Part shown: positions 24,784 through 33,068 of the stretch, piece after piece
How the letters are laid out: each line of letters opens with the position of its first letter
Numbering within the stretch: position 1 is the first letter of the stretch
NCBI RefSeq assembly: GCF_002993285.1
Contig: NZ_CP027433.1
Coordinates: 930,001-994,000, forward strand
Length of the DNA: 64,000 nucleotides
Source of the DNA: Gordonia iterans
GTDB lineage: Bacteria > Actinomycetota > Actinomycetes > Mycobacteriales > Mycobacteriaceae
Direction: 5' to 3'
Translations under genes and position numbers: made by a program
Notes under the pieces: model-generated
Databases searched by the model: none
What the model was told of the DNA's origin: nothing
Seen by the model: the letters and a program-made list of their open reading frames with translations, nothing else

Positions 24784-25617
24784 TCAGCGCAGCAGCGCGA
24801 CCAAGCCTTCGGCGTCGTCGACGGTGAGCTGGTCGACGCGCAGGTCCCGCAGGCGTTGCACCATCGGGACCGCGTCCGCGTTCGCCGCGCCCGCCAGCGT
24901 GTAGGCGTCGACGATCCGCCCTCGCCGGTGGAATGCGCCGACCAGATCGTATCCACGGTCGGCGGCGGCCAGCACCAAGCGGATCTCCAGATAGATCGTC
25001 GTCGCGCGCGGTGACGCGCTGCAGGCCCGCTCGACGAACCCGGCGAAGTCGCCGGAGGCCAGCACGTGATCGACCGCACCGTGATGGCACGGGTCGTAGC
25101 CCACCGCGATGCCCGGTGCGGACTCGGTCAGGATCCGCACCGCGGCGGCGTCGCCGCAGGAGAGGATCAGGTGCTTCTCGATGCCGCGTACGGCCGCGGC
25201 GAAGGCTGAGACGGCGCGCTCGTCGAGTGCGGCGGCGTTCTGCTTGAAGTCCAGTTGCAGCAACGCGGACGGCGGCAGCGGCTCGCCGTCGAACAACCCG
25301 GGGAGATCCTCCAGCAGCAGGACGTGTTGCCCGCAAGGCGTTCCGTGCGCGTCGCGCAGTTGCAGCGACCGGAGGGCGGCCGCCGCGGTCCGCCCCACCT
25401 GGCCCGTGCCGGTGGTGGCGTGGGGCAGGTCGTCGTCGTGCAGGACGGCGAAGCCCCGGTCGGCGTGGATCCGCAGATCCACCTCGACGCTGGCCCCGGC
25501 CCGCATCCCCTCGGCGATGCGGGAAGCGGTGAACGGGACGTCGCCGTTGGTGCGTCGGGCGCGATGCCATTTCAGCCGGGTCGTACCCAGCGAGATCGGC
25601 GGGGAGGGGAGAGCCAC
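24784..25617 (-). CDS. Glycerophosphodiester phosphodiesterase family protein
   Basis: From the GTG at 25617 the protein has 277 residues. The GDPD pattern is visible: HRA at residue 18 in place of HRG, the acidic pair in GASVEVDLRIHAD, and VLHDDDLPHATTGTG, equivalent to the family's HD...RTT.G.G. Later strands give LLQLDFKQ and the YTLAGAANADAV end seen in GDPD barrels (usually YTVN). It would hydrolyse glycerophosphodiesters to glycerol 3-phosphate and alcohol, and has no signal peptide. The GTG is preferred over ATG 25662 because a TAGCGT -10 box lies exactly 7 nt before it. The Gly-to-Ala change in HRG and the absence of Asn-Thr after it make catalysis uncertain. Confidence 0.7.
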   Translation of the reverse strand: MALPSPPISLGTTRLKWHRARRTNGDVPFTASRIAEGMRAGASVEVDLRIHADRGFAVLHDDDLPHATTGTGQVGRTAAAALRSLQLRDAHGTPCGQHVLLLEDLPGLFDGEPLPPSALLQLDFKQNAAALDERAVSAFAAAVRGIEKHLILSCGDAAAVRILTESAPGIAVGYDPCHHGAVDHVLASGDFAGFVERACSASPRATTIYLEIRLVLAAADRGYDLVGAFHRRGRIVDAYTLAGAANADAVPMVQRLRDLRVDQLTVDDAEGLVALLR

Positions 25618-25624
25618 GAATCCG

Positions 25625-25654
25625 ACGCTACCCACCCGGCCCGGCGCATAGGGT
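25625..25654. promoter_or_regulatory. Divergent pair of leaderless promoters
   Basis: On the minus strand TAGCGT (25630-25625) lies 7 nt before the GTG of the GDPD-like gene. On the plus strand TAGGGT (25649-25654) lies 6 nt before the ATG of the DapB-like gene. Neither gene has a Shine-Dalgarno sequence at that start. The start codons are 43 bases apart. Confidence 0.55.
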
Positions 25655-25660
25655 CGAGCC

Positions 25661-26752
25661 ATGGTTCTCCGCGTTGTGGAATGGTCCACCGGCACCGTCG
25701 GCCGAGATGCGATCGCCGGAATCGATGCCCACCCGGATCTGGAGCTGATCGGCGTCTGGGTCTCCGATCCGGCGAAGGTCGGGCGCGACGCCGGGCGACT
25801 CGCCGGACTCGACCGGGACCTCGGGGTGATCGCCACCGACGACGCCGACGCACTGCTCGACCTGAAGCCCGACGCGATCGTGCACACGGCGATGACCGAC
25901 GACCGGCTGATGGAGGCGATCGAGGATCTCAAGCGCTTTCTGCGGGCCGGTATCGACGTGGTGTCGTCGGGGCCGGTGATCCTGCAGTTCCCTTATGGCG
26001 TCGTCCCAGACGAGCTGATCACGCCGATCGCCGAGGCCGCCCGCGAGGGCGGGGCCAGTCTGCACGTCAACGGCATCGATCCGGGCTTCGCCAACGATGT
26101 GCTGCCGCTGACCGTCACCAGCCTGTCGCGGTCGATCGACGAGGTGCGCTGCCTAGAGATCGCCGACTACTCCACCTACTACCAGCCGGTGGTGATGTCG
26201 AAGATCTTCGGCTTCGGGCAGCCGATGGACGGGGAGTCGCTGTTCGCCCATCCGGGTGTCGCATCGCTCGGCTGGGGGAGCGTGGTGCGGCAGCTGGCCG
26301 CGGGCCTGGGACTGACCCTCGACGAGCCCCTCGTCGAGCGCGTCGAGCGCGTCGCCGCCGACCGCGACTATTCGACGGTGAGCGTGGACATTCCGGAGGG
26401 GACCCTCGCCGCCCTGCACTTCGAGGTGGCCGGCCAGGTGGACGGCGTCGACCGGGTGGTGCTGGAGCATTACACGCGAACGCATCCCGACCAGTGCCCG
26501 CACTGGCCGACGCCCGACCACGGGGCCGGCTGTTATCGGGTCGTCGTGCGCGGCGAGCCGGAGATGTCGGTGGAACTCTCGCACCACGGCCGCGACGGCG
26601 ACCACAACGTCTCGGGAATGATCGTCACCGCGATGCGGCTGGTGAACTCCGTACCCGCGGTGATCGCCGCGGCGCCGGGCATCGTGACGGCGCTGGATCT
26701 GCCGTTGGTCACCGGTCGGGGACTGGTCGCCGGGGCAGACGCCCGGGCGTGA
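25661..26752 (+). CDS. DapB-like NAD(P)H-dependent oxidoreductase (dihydrodipicolinate reductase N-terminal fold)
   Basis: The 363-residue protein opens VVEWSTGTVGRDAIAGID, a dinucleotide-binding beta-alpha-beta turn (GTVG in place of GxxG), and continues DAIVHTAMTD and GIDVVSSGPVI as in DapB/2,4-diaminopentanoate dehydrogenase-like reductases. The segment HVNGIDPGFANDVLPL is typical of the mycobacterial members. It is far longer than true DapB (about 245) and lacks the DapB substrate loop, so lysine synthesis is unlikely. The substrate is unknown. It ends 10 nt before a convergent gene. Confidence 0.75.
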   Translation: MVLRVVEWSTGTVGRDAIAGIDAHPDLELIGVWVSDPAKVGRDAGRLAGLDRDLGVIATDDADALLDLKPDAIVHTAMTDDRLMEAIEDLKRFLRAGIDVVSSGPVILQFPYGVVPDELITPIAEAAREGGASLHVNGIDPGFANDVLPLTVTSLSRSIDEVRCLEIADYSTYYQPVVMSKIFGFGQPMDGESLFAHPGVASLGWGSVVRQLAAGLGLTLDEPLVERVERVAADRDYSTVSVDIPEGTLAALHFEVAGQVDGVDRVVLEHYTRTHPDQCPHWPTPDHGAGCYRVVVRGEPEMSVELSHHGRDGDHNVSGMIVTAMRLVNSVPAVIAAAPGIVTALDLPLVTGRGLVAGADARA

Positions 26753-26761
26753 GTCGTCGCG

Positions 26762-27127
26762 TCAGTCACCCGTCGCCCACCCGCGGGCGGCGTCCTCCTC
26801 CGCGAGCGGGAAGGCCTTTGCGTCGTACTTCGAATGCCTGCCGAAGGAGTCGACGATCATGTTGAGGACATGATGGTCGGAGACGACGGCGATCCGGCCC
26901 CACGCGTGCCGGAATTGTGCGCCGATCTGCTCGTCGCGCACCAGCGCGCCGAACGAGAGATGATCGAAATCCTGTCCGAGCACCGCGACGACATTCACCG
27001 GATCTCCTCCCGCCGCGGCTGCGCTGACCGCCGGAACGAGGACGTCGTGGTAGTCGGCGGCGGTGACCGTGCCCGAGTAGCGAGCACCGACGGAGTTGTT
27101 CTCGTAGCCGGGGAGGAGAGTGATCAT
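26762..27127 (-). CDS. SpoIIAA-like (DUF3478) STAS-fold protein
   Basis: The 121-residue protein starts MITLLPGYENNSVGARYSGT and has the SpoIIAA-like order of strands: TAADYHDVLVPAV, VNVVAVLGQDFD, WGRIAVVSDHHVLNMIV and a final AFPLAEEDAARGW. These small cytosolic proteins are single STAS-like domains found next to varied genes. No regulatory kinase or sigma-factor partner is adjacent, so a role in sigma control should not be assumed. Confidence 0.75.
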   Translation of the reverse strand: MITLLPGYENNSVGARYSGTVTAADYHDVLVPAVSAAAAGGDPVNVVAVLGQDFDHLSFGALVRDEQIGAQFRHAWGRIAVVSDHHVLNMIVDSFGRHSKYDAKAFPLAEEDAARGWATGD

Positions 27128-27187
27128 GGACTCTGAGGCTAGCGGCCGCGCTTGCCCGGCAACGGCTTTCGGCGCAACCGGCGCCCC

Positions 27188-28699
27188 TCAACGCACCGGC
27201 CAGTTGTGGACGGGCTCACCCTCGTGCATCAGTGCGACGTAATCGGTCAGCATGCCGTGCAGGGCGCGTCTGCGGTCCTGCCCGGCGGCCTCGCGGGCGG
27301 CGACCGACCGGCGCTGCCACACCGAGCCGGTCTGCTTGGTGACGCACCGCCCGTGGATGATGCCCAGGTACCGGCTCTTGGCCTTGTCGGACACGCCGTA
27401 CGCGGTCAGACCGCGCTCGGCGAGCGGAAGCAGGATCCTCAGAGTGAGTTCGTCGGGCCGGATCCAGCCGACGTCCGGCCAGTAGAGCTGTCCCTCCATG
27501 CCCCAATGGGCCCCGGCGGTCAGGTTCTCGCGCGCGGCGTCGAACGACATCTTCGACCACACCGGAAGCTCCTGTTCCACCAGGCCGCGCACCACACCGT
27601 AGTAGAACGCGGCGTTGGCCATGATGTCGACGACGGTGGGGCCGGCGGGGAGCACCCGGTTCTCCACGCGCAGATGCGCCTGGCCGTCGACCACGTCGTA
27701 CACCGGGCGGTTCCAGCGGTAGACGGTGCCGTTGTGCAGCCGGAGCTCGTCGAGGTGCGGGATGCCGCCCTCTTCGAGGACGGTCAGCGGATCGACGTCG
27801 GTGGAGACCGGCAGCAGGGCGGGGAAGTAGCGGATGTTCTCCTCGAACAGGTCGAAGATGGTGTTGATCCAGCGCTCGCCGAACCAGACGCGCGGTCGTA
27901 CGCCCTGGTTCTTCAGTTCCAGCGGCCGCGTGTCGGTGGCCTGCTCGAACACCGGGATCCGGGTCTCGTGCCAGAGCGCCTTACCGCCGAGGAACGGGGA
28001 GTTGCCGGCGATCGCCACCTGAACGCCGGCGATGGCCTGGGCGGCGTTCCAGTGGGCGGCGAAGTCCTCCGGGGCGGTGCGCAGATGCAGTTGCAGCGAG
28101 GTGCACGCGGCCTCGGGCAGGATCGAGTCGGTAGTGGTGTGCAGCCGCTCGATGTCGCCGCCCGGGGACAGCGGAATCCCGGTGATGTCGAGTTCGATGT
28201 CTTCGCCGCGGGCGGCGAAGATCTGCTCGTTGAGGAGGTCGTACCGCGGGTTCGCCGAGATCCAGTGGTGGGCGAAGTGTTCGGACTGCAGCGTCGGCAG
28301 CATGCCGACCATCACCAGATGGTTCCCGGTGCTCTCGGCCGCGGCCTGCGCCCGGTTCAGCGACGACCGCAGGCCCTGCTCCAGGCTCACCGTGTCGCCG
28401 CCGACGAACGGGCGCGGGGAGACGTTGATCTCGAGATTGAACTGCGCGAGTTCGGTTTGATAGTCGGGGTCGGCGATCGCGGCGAGGACCTCGGCGTTGC
28501 CCATCGACGGATTGGCGGCGGCGTCGATCAGATTGAGTTCCACTTCCATGCCCAGCAGCGGTTCGGGCGGCCGGCCGTGATCGGTGAACAGACCGTCGGC
28601 GAGCATCCGCGCGATCGCCTGAGTTCCCCGTGACACCTGAGATCGGAATCGCACCCGATCGGCGCCGGTGAAGTGCTGACGGTCCACGTCTTCGCCCAT
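27188..28699 (-). CDS. Glutamate-cysteine ligase family 2 (GCS2)-related protein
   Basis: From the ATG at 28699 the product has 503 residues. GCS2-fold features are LGMEVELNLIDAAANPSMGN (first metal-binding strand, EVE), EINVSPRPF, an internal histidine-rich CTSLQLHLRT and ENRVLPAGPTVVDIMANAAF. It would join an amino acid to glutamate, or a similar pair, using ATP. Mycothiol producers do not make glutathione, so the product is not expected to be gamma-Glu-Cys for that purpose; the EgtA role in ergothioneine synthesis is one option, but no egtB-E genes are near. A long frame running further upstream is an artefact across the next gene. Confidence 0.72.
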   Translation of the reverse strand: MGEDVDRQHFTGADRVRFRSQVSRGTQAIARMLADGLFTDHGRPPEPLLGMEVELNLIDAAANPSMGNAEVLAAIADPDYQTELAQFNLEINVSPRPFVGGDTVSLEQGLRSSLNRAQAAAESTGNHLVMVGMLPTLQSEHFAHHWISANPRYDLLNEQIFAARGEDIELDITGIPLSPGGDIERLHTTTDSILPEAACTSLQLHLRTAPEDFAAHWNAAQAIAGVQVAIAGNSPFLGGKALWHETRIPVFEQATDTRPLELKNQGVRPRVWFGERWINTIFDLFEENIRYFPALLPVSTDVDPLTVLEEGGIPHLDELRLHNGTVYRWNRPVYDVVDGQAHLRVENRVLPAGPTVVDIMANAAFYYGVVRGLVEQELPVWSKMSFDAARENLTAGAHWGMEGQLYWPDVGWIRPDELTLRILLPLAERGLTAYGVSDKAKSRYLGIIHGRCVTKQTGSVWQRRSVAAREAAGQDRRRALHGMLTDYVALMHEGEPVHNWPVR

Positions 28700-28731
28700 G
28701 AGGACATGGTGCCGCAAAACGCGGCGCCGAA

Positions 28732-29589
28732 TCAGGCGAAAGGAGCGACGGCCCCCAGGGCGATGATCTGCTCCACGACGTCGTCGCGGGTGCGCTCCTG
28801 GCCGATCCGCAGAGTTTTGTTGGCGCCGTGGTAGTCGCTGGAGCCGGTCTGCAGCAGGCCCAGGTCGTCGGCGATCCCGGCGAGTTCGGCGCGTGCGGAC
28901 TCGCCGTGGTCGGGGTGGTCCACCTCCAGGCCGCGCAAGCCGAGTGGCACCAGGCCGGCGATCACTTCCGGGGTGAGGACCGATGCAGCCGCCCGCGCGC
29001 GGGGATGGGCGAGCACCGGCACCCCGCCGGCCGCGGCCACCAGCCGGACGCCCTCGGTCAGCGGCAGCGACCGCAACGGCGCGTAGTACGGTCCGTTCTC
29101 GCTCAGCAGTTCGGCGAAGGCCTCGCCGACCGAGGCGACCACGCCGGCCTCCAGCAGCGCCCGGCCGATGTGCGGCCGGCTGATCGCGCTGTTCCCGGCG
29201 ATCTCGCGGACCCGCTCCAGGGTGATCGGGTAGCCGGCGTCCATCAGGTTCTCCACGATCCGGGTGCCGCGGTTCGCCCGTTCGCTCCGCATCCGCTCCC
29301 ACTCGGCGACCACGGCGGGGTCGTCGCCGTCGAACAGGTAGCCGAGCAGATGCACCGACACCAGTTCGCCGTCGTCGCCCGGATGCTTGGTGGAGAACTC
29401 GGTACCGGGCAGCACCCGCATGCCTGCAGGCAGCAGGGTGCGGGCCTCGGTCCAGTGGTTCGCGGTGTCGTGATCGGTGATGCCCAGCGTCGTCAGTCCG
29501 GCCGCCTGCGCCGCGGCGAACAGTTCGGCGACGGAGTCGGTCCCGTCGGACCAGCTGGTGTGGATGTGCAGATCGGCGGTGCGGGTCAC
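28732..29589 (-). CDS. PHP-domain phosphoesterase (RNase AM / YciV type)
   Basis: The 285-residue protein has the PHP metal motifs: DLHIHTSWSDGTD (residues 6-18), GITDHDTANHW (about 36-46), Glu in PGTEFSTKHPG, VLAHPRA (about 200), and SDYHG near 257. In Enterobacteria YciV/TrpH hydrolyses 3',5'-nucleotide bisphosphates and trims RNA 5' ends. The same cytosolic role is likely. The start GTG lies 7 nt after a TACGCT -10 box, so it appears leaderless. It is divergent from the sterol-carrier-like gene and ends 32 nt before the GCS2-like gene on the same strand. Confidence 0.85.
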   Translation of the reverse strand: MTRTADLHIHTSWSDGTDSVAELFAAAQAAGLTTLGITDHDTANHWTEARTLLPAGMRVLPGTEFSTKHPGDDGELVSVHLLGYLFDGDDPAVVAEWERMRSERANRGTRIVENLMDAGYPITLERVREIAGNSAISRPHIGRALLEAGVVASVGEAFAELLSENGPYYAPLRSLPLTEGVRLVAAAGGVPVLAHPRARAAASVLTPEVIAGLVPLGLRGLEVDHPDHGESARAELAGIADDLGLLQTGSSDYHGANKTLRIGQERTRDDVVEQIIALGAVAPFA

Positions 29590-29596
29590 GTCGTCG

Positions 29597-29620
29597 AGCG
29601 TAGTGCGTGCGTACTAGCGT
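29597..29620. promoter_or_regulatory. Divergent leaderless promoters for the PHP and sterol-carrier-like genes
   Basis: Minus strand: TACGCT (29602-29597), 7 nt before the GTG at 29589. Plus strand: TAGCGT (29615-29620), 6 nt before the ATG at 29627. The two start codons are 37 bases apart. Confidence 0.55.
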
Positions 29621-29626
29621 GAGGGC

Positions 29627-30025
29627 ATGCCGCCGAAGAAGCAGGTGGACCCCGCGCAGCTGCGCGCCGCGATGCTGGCGGTCGCCGAGTGGCTGCACGA
29701 CGACGCGCTCCCGACACCCCCGCGCGCCGAACTCGCGGCCGCCGTGCGACTGTCGGCGCGGGCTCTGGCCCAGGATGCACCGGGCAACGCGGTGGAGGTG
29801 CGGGTGCCGCCGTTCGTGGCGGTGCAGTGCCTGACGGGCGTCCGGCACACGCGGGGAACCCCGCCCAACGTCGTCGAGACCACGCCCCGGAACTGGTTGC
29901 GGCTCGCCGCCGGGCTGACCGAACTGGACGACGAGATCGCCGCCCATCGGGTCAGTGCGTCCGGGCACCGGGCCGTCGACATCGCGGCGTGTCTCCCGCT
30001 GGTCCGCCTCCCGGCACCGTCCTGA
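29627..30025 (+). CDS. Sterol carrier-like small protein (Rv0807-like)
   Basis: The 132-residue protein begins MPPKKQVDPAQLRAAMLAVA and ends with the acidic-to-hydrophobic stretch ASGHRAVDIAACLPL. By content and by position just before purF it matches the mycobacterial protein Rv0807 as I recall it, annotated as a sterol carrier-type or conserved hypothetical protein. The internal VEVRVPPFVAVQCL could be part of a lipid-binding fold, but no ligand is shown. It has no signal peptide. Confidence 0.65.
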   Translation: MPPKKQVDPAQLRAAMLAVAEWLHDDALPTPPRAELAAAVRLSARALAQDAPGNAVEVRVPPFVAVQCLTGVRHTRGTPPNVVETTPRNWLRLAAGLTELDDEIAAHRVSASGHRAVDIAACLPLVRLPAPS

Positions 30026-30047
30026 CGGTGGGGCCGATGTGTCGACC

Positions 30048-30102
30048 ACCACGCGTGGTCTGCCGGTGACGGCTGTTCACGCGGGTCTCCGGCACGTAAA
30101 CT
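30048..30102 (+). promoter_or_regulatory. purF upstream region: 12-bp palindrome and promoter
   Basis: ACCACGCGTGGT (30048-30059) is a perfect palindrome. It is followed by a possible -35 TGTTCA (30074-30079) and a -10 TAAACT (30097-30102) with a 17-bp gap. A transcript from there would have a leader of roughly 57 nt with GGAGAG before the GTG of purF. The palindrome could be an operator or the end of the preceding transcription unit. Confidence 0.4.
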
Positions 30103-30165
30103 CGCGGATACGTACGCCCGCCACAGCCCACCACGGTGCGTCGAGAGAAGAACCGGAGAGTCTAG

Positions 30166-31728
30166 GTGACCGAGCCGTCCGTCCACTCGCCCGACCTGCT
30201 GAATCTCGAAGAACCCGAACCCGAAAACGAGCCGCGCGAGGAGTGCGGCGTCTTCGGTGTCTGGGCGCCGGGTGAGGACGTCGCCAAGCTCGCCTACTAC
30301 GGCCTGTACGCCCTGCAGCATCGCGGGCAGGAGGCGGCCGGAATCGCCGTCGGCGACGGCGCCCAGGTCCTGGTCTTCAAGGACCTCGGGCTGGTCAGCC
30401 AGGTGTTCGACGAGCAGACCCTGGCCTCGATGATCGGCCACGTCGCCGTCGGTCACTGCCGGTACTCCACCACCGGTTCCACCACGTGGGAGAACTCGCA
30501 GCCCATTTTCCGGCACACCGCCGCCGGCAACGGCGTGGCACTGGGCCACAACGGCAACCTGGTGAACACCGCCGAGTTGGCGCAGCGCGCGCGTGAGCTG
30601 GGCATCTACGGCTCCAACGAGGGGGCGACCTCCGACTCGGACGTGATCGGGGCGCTGCTGGCACACGAGGCCGCCGACAAGACCCTGGAACAGGCGGCGC
30701 TGGAACTGCTGCCCACCCTGCGCGGCGCCTTCTGCCTCACCTTCCAGGACGAGAACACCCTGTACGCCGCGCGCGATCCGCACGGCATCCGTCCGCTGGC
30801 GCTGGGGCGCCTGGACCGCGGCTGGGTGGTCGCCTCCGAGACCGCCGCCCTCGACATCGTGGGCGCGTCGTTCGTGCGGGAGATCGAGCCCGGAGAACTA
30901 CTCGCGATCGACGCCGACGGCGTCCGCAGCAGCCGGTTCGCCGAGGCCACTCCTAAGGGCTGCATCTTCGAGTACGTCTACCTGGCGCGGCCGGACAGCG
31001 TGATCAACGGCCGCTCGGTGCATTCGGCCCGGGTGGACATCGGCCGGCGGCTGGCCCGCGAATTCCCGGCCGACGGCGACCTGGTGATCCCGGTGCCCGA
31101 ATCGGGCACCCCCGCTGCGGTGGGCTTCGCGCAGGAGTCGGGAATCCCCTACGGCCAGGGCCTGATGAAGAACGCCTACGTCGGCCGCACCTTCATCCAG
31201 CCGAGCCAGACCATCCGCCAGCTCGGCATCCGGCTCAAGCTCAATCCGCTCAAGGAAGTGATCCGCGGCAAGCGCCTGGTGGTGGTCGACGATTCGATCG
31301 TCCGCGGCAACACCCAGCGTGCGCTGATCCGCATGTTGCGCGAGGCCGGCGCGGCCGAGGTGCACGTCCGGATCGCGTCGTCGCCCGTTCGCTGGCCGTG
31401 CTTCTACGGCATCGACTTCGCCTCGCCGGCCGAGCTCATCGCCAACGGCATGGAGTCCGAGGAGTCCATGGTCGACGGTGTGCGTCAGGCCATCGGCGCC
31501 GACTCGCTCGGCTACGTGAGCGTCGAGGAGATGGTCGCGGCCACCGAGCAGCCCGCGGATGCGCTGTGCGCGGCCTGCTTCGACGGCAAATATCCGATCG
31601 AGCTGCCGCGCGAGACCTCGATGGGCAAAGCGGTGCTGGAGACCATGATGAAGAACTCGAGCGCCGCCGAGATCATCGATCCGCTCACGACCGCCAACGA
31701 CAACGTCAGCGCGGTCATGCGACCGTGA
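30166..31728 (+). CDS. purF: Amidophosphoribosyltransferase
   Basis: PurF makes phosphoribosylamine from PRPP and glutamine, the first step of purine synthesis. The 520-residue protein has a 26-residue propeptide before the nucleophile Cys27 (REECGVFGVWAP), as in the self-processing class. Glutaminase residues are in GHCRYSTTGS and GHNGNLVN. The PRPP loop is VVVDDSIVRGNT near residue 368. ARDPHGIRPLALG is also intact. The GTG at 30166 has GGAGAG upstream. It lies with purM, and purL is 10 kb away. The C-terminal cysteines (CAACFDGKYP) can carry an iron-sulfur cluster in related enzymes. Confidence 0.97.
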   Translation: MTEPSVHSPDLLNLEEPEPENEPREECGVFGVWAPGEDVAKLAYYGLYALQHRGQEAAGIAVGDGAQVLVFKDLGLVSQVFDEQTLASMIGHVAVGHCRYSTTGSTTWENSQPIFRHTAAGNGVALGHNGNLVNTAELAQRARELGIYGSNEGATSDSDVIGALLAHEAADKTLEQAALELLPTLRGAFCLTFQDENTLYAARDPHGIRPLALGRLDRGWVVASETAALDIVGASFVREIEPGELLAIDADGVRSSRFAEATPKGCIFEYVYLARPDSVINGRSVHSARVDIGRRLAREFPADGDLVIPVPESGTPAAVGFAQESGIPYGQGLMKNAYVGRTFIQPSQTIRQLGIRLKLNPLKEVIRGKRLVVVDDSIVRGNTQRALIRMLREAGAAEVHVRIASSPVRWPCFYGIDFASPAELIANGMESEESMVDGVRQAIGADSLGYVSVEEMVAATEQPADALCAACFDGKYPIELPRETSMGKAVLETMMKNSSAAEIIDPLTTANDNVSAVMRP

Positions 31729-31832
31729 GCTCACCGGCCGACGGCTGCGGTGTCCGCGCGCCGGGCACGCTCCGGTAACCTGATCTGGGCGCTCGCGCCA
31801 TTCTCATCGGTCAAATCAAGGAGAGCTCGACC

Positions 31833-32927
31833 ATGAACGACGGCCCCGTCGCCAATCCCGTCGACCACGGAGCCGCCGCGTCGTACGCCGCCGCCGGCGT
31901 CGACATCGATGCGGGTGAACGCGCTGTCGAGCTCTTCGCGCCGCATGCCAAGCGGGCCACGCGGCCCGAGGTGATGGGCGGCCTGGGCGGTTTCGCCGGG
32001 CTTTTCGCACTCAAGGGCGACTACCGCGAGCCTGTGCTCGCCGCGTCGAGCGACGGCGTGGGCACCAAGCTGGCCGTGGCCCAGGCACTGGGAATCCACC
32101 ACACCGTGGGCCGGGACCTGGTCGCGATGGTGGTCGACGACCTCGTGGTCTGCGGTGCCGAGCCGCTGTTCCTGCAGGACTACATCGCGATCGGCAAGGT
32201 GGTTCCGGAGATGGTCGCCGACATCGTGCGCGGTATCGCCGACGGATGTCACGACGCCGGCTGCGCGCTGCTGGGCGGCGAGACCGCCGAGCACCCCGGT
32301 CTGATGGAAGACGGCCACTACGACATCTCGGCGACCGGTGTCGGTGTGGTGGAGGCCGACTCGATCCTCGGCCCGGACCGCGTGCGCCCCGGCGACGTCG
32401 TCATCGCGATGGGGTCGTCCGGCTTGCACTCCAACGGCTATTCGCTGGCCCGCAAGGTGCTGCTGGAGTGGGGCCGGATGGATCTGGAAGGTCACGTCGA
32501 GGAGTTCGACCGCACTCTCGGCGAGGAACTCCTCGAGCCGACCCGTATCTACGCCAAGGACTGCCTGGCGCTGGCCGCCGAATCCGAAGTGCGCACCTTC
32601 GCCCACGTCACCGGCGGCGGCCTGGCCGACAACCTCGCCCGGGTGCTGCCCGCCGGGCTGGCGGCGACGCTGGAGCGCGGCTCGTGGACGCCCGCACCGA
32701 TCTTCTCGCTGATCGCTCAGCGCGGTCGTGTGGAGCGGGCCGAGATGGAGCGCACCTTCAACATGGGCGTCGGCATGGTCGCCGTCGTCGCGCCGGAAGA
32801 CACCGATCGCGCCCAGGCCATCCTGACCGCGCGGCACGTGGACAACTGGGTGCTCGGATCGATCACCCGCAACGAGGCGGGCGCCCCCGGCCACGCCGAA
32901 CTGCTCGGCGAGTACGCCCGCTTCTAG
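31833..32927 (+). CDS. purM: Phosphoribosylformylglycinamidine cyclo-ligase (AIR synthetase)
   Basis: PurM closes FGAM to AIR using ATP, following PurL. The 364-residue product has the PurM/PurL fold: SYAAAGVDIDAGERAVELF, the ATP-site strand AASSDGVGTKLAVAQALG, DLVAMVVDDLVVCGAEPLF and LLGGETAEHPGLM. A clear AAGGAGAG precedes the ATG. The gap to purF is about 100 nt and a strong hairpin terminator follows, so it may be transcribed with purF or on its own. Confidence 0.97.
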   Translation: MNDGPVANPVDHGAAASYAAAGVDIDAGERAVELFAPHAKRATRPEVMGGLGGFAGLFALKGDYREPVLAASSDGVGTKLAVAQALGIHHTVGRDLVAMVVDDLVVCGAEPLFLQDYIAIGKVVPEMVADIVRGIADGCHDAGCALLGGETAEHPGLMEDGHYDISATGVGVVEADSILGPDRVRPGDVVIAMGSSGLHSNGYSLARKVLLEWGRMDLEGHVEEFDRTLGEELLEPTRIYAKDCLALAAESEVRTFAHVTGGGLADNLARVLPAGLAATLERGSWTPAPIFSLIAQRGRVERAEMERTFNMGVGMVAVVAPEDTDRAQAILTARHVDNWVLGSITRNEAGAPGHAELLGEYARF

Positions 32928-33007
32928 GGCGCCGGCCGATCGGCGGCCAGTCCGTCCAGGAGTCCGGCGTCCGTCAGAGGCGCACGACACCCGAAACGAC
33001 GACACCG

Positions 33008-33043
33008 GAGAACCCGGCTGCCACACTGTGGAGCCGGGTTCTC
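33008..33043. terminator. Strong bidirectional hairpin terminator after purM
   Basis: GAGAACCCGGCT (33008-33019) pairs perfectly with AGCCGGGTTCTC (33032-33043), and CCACA/TGTGG extends the stem inside the loop. It sits between the purM stop and the stop of convergent DUF3073. Confidence 0.8.
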
Positions 33044-33068
33044 GCGGTTCTGGCTGAAAGCAGGCGCG

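Noticed and set aside
25661..26752. Lysine-pathway dihydrodipicolinate reductase (dapB)
   Set aside because: At 363 residues it is much longer than DapB and lacks its substrate-binding motif; only the nucleotide fold is shared.
28700..30052. N-terminal extension of the GCS2-like frame
   Set aside because: It is antisense-frame sequence through the PHP gene; the ligase homology begins at the ATG at 28699.
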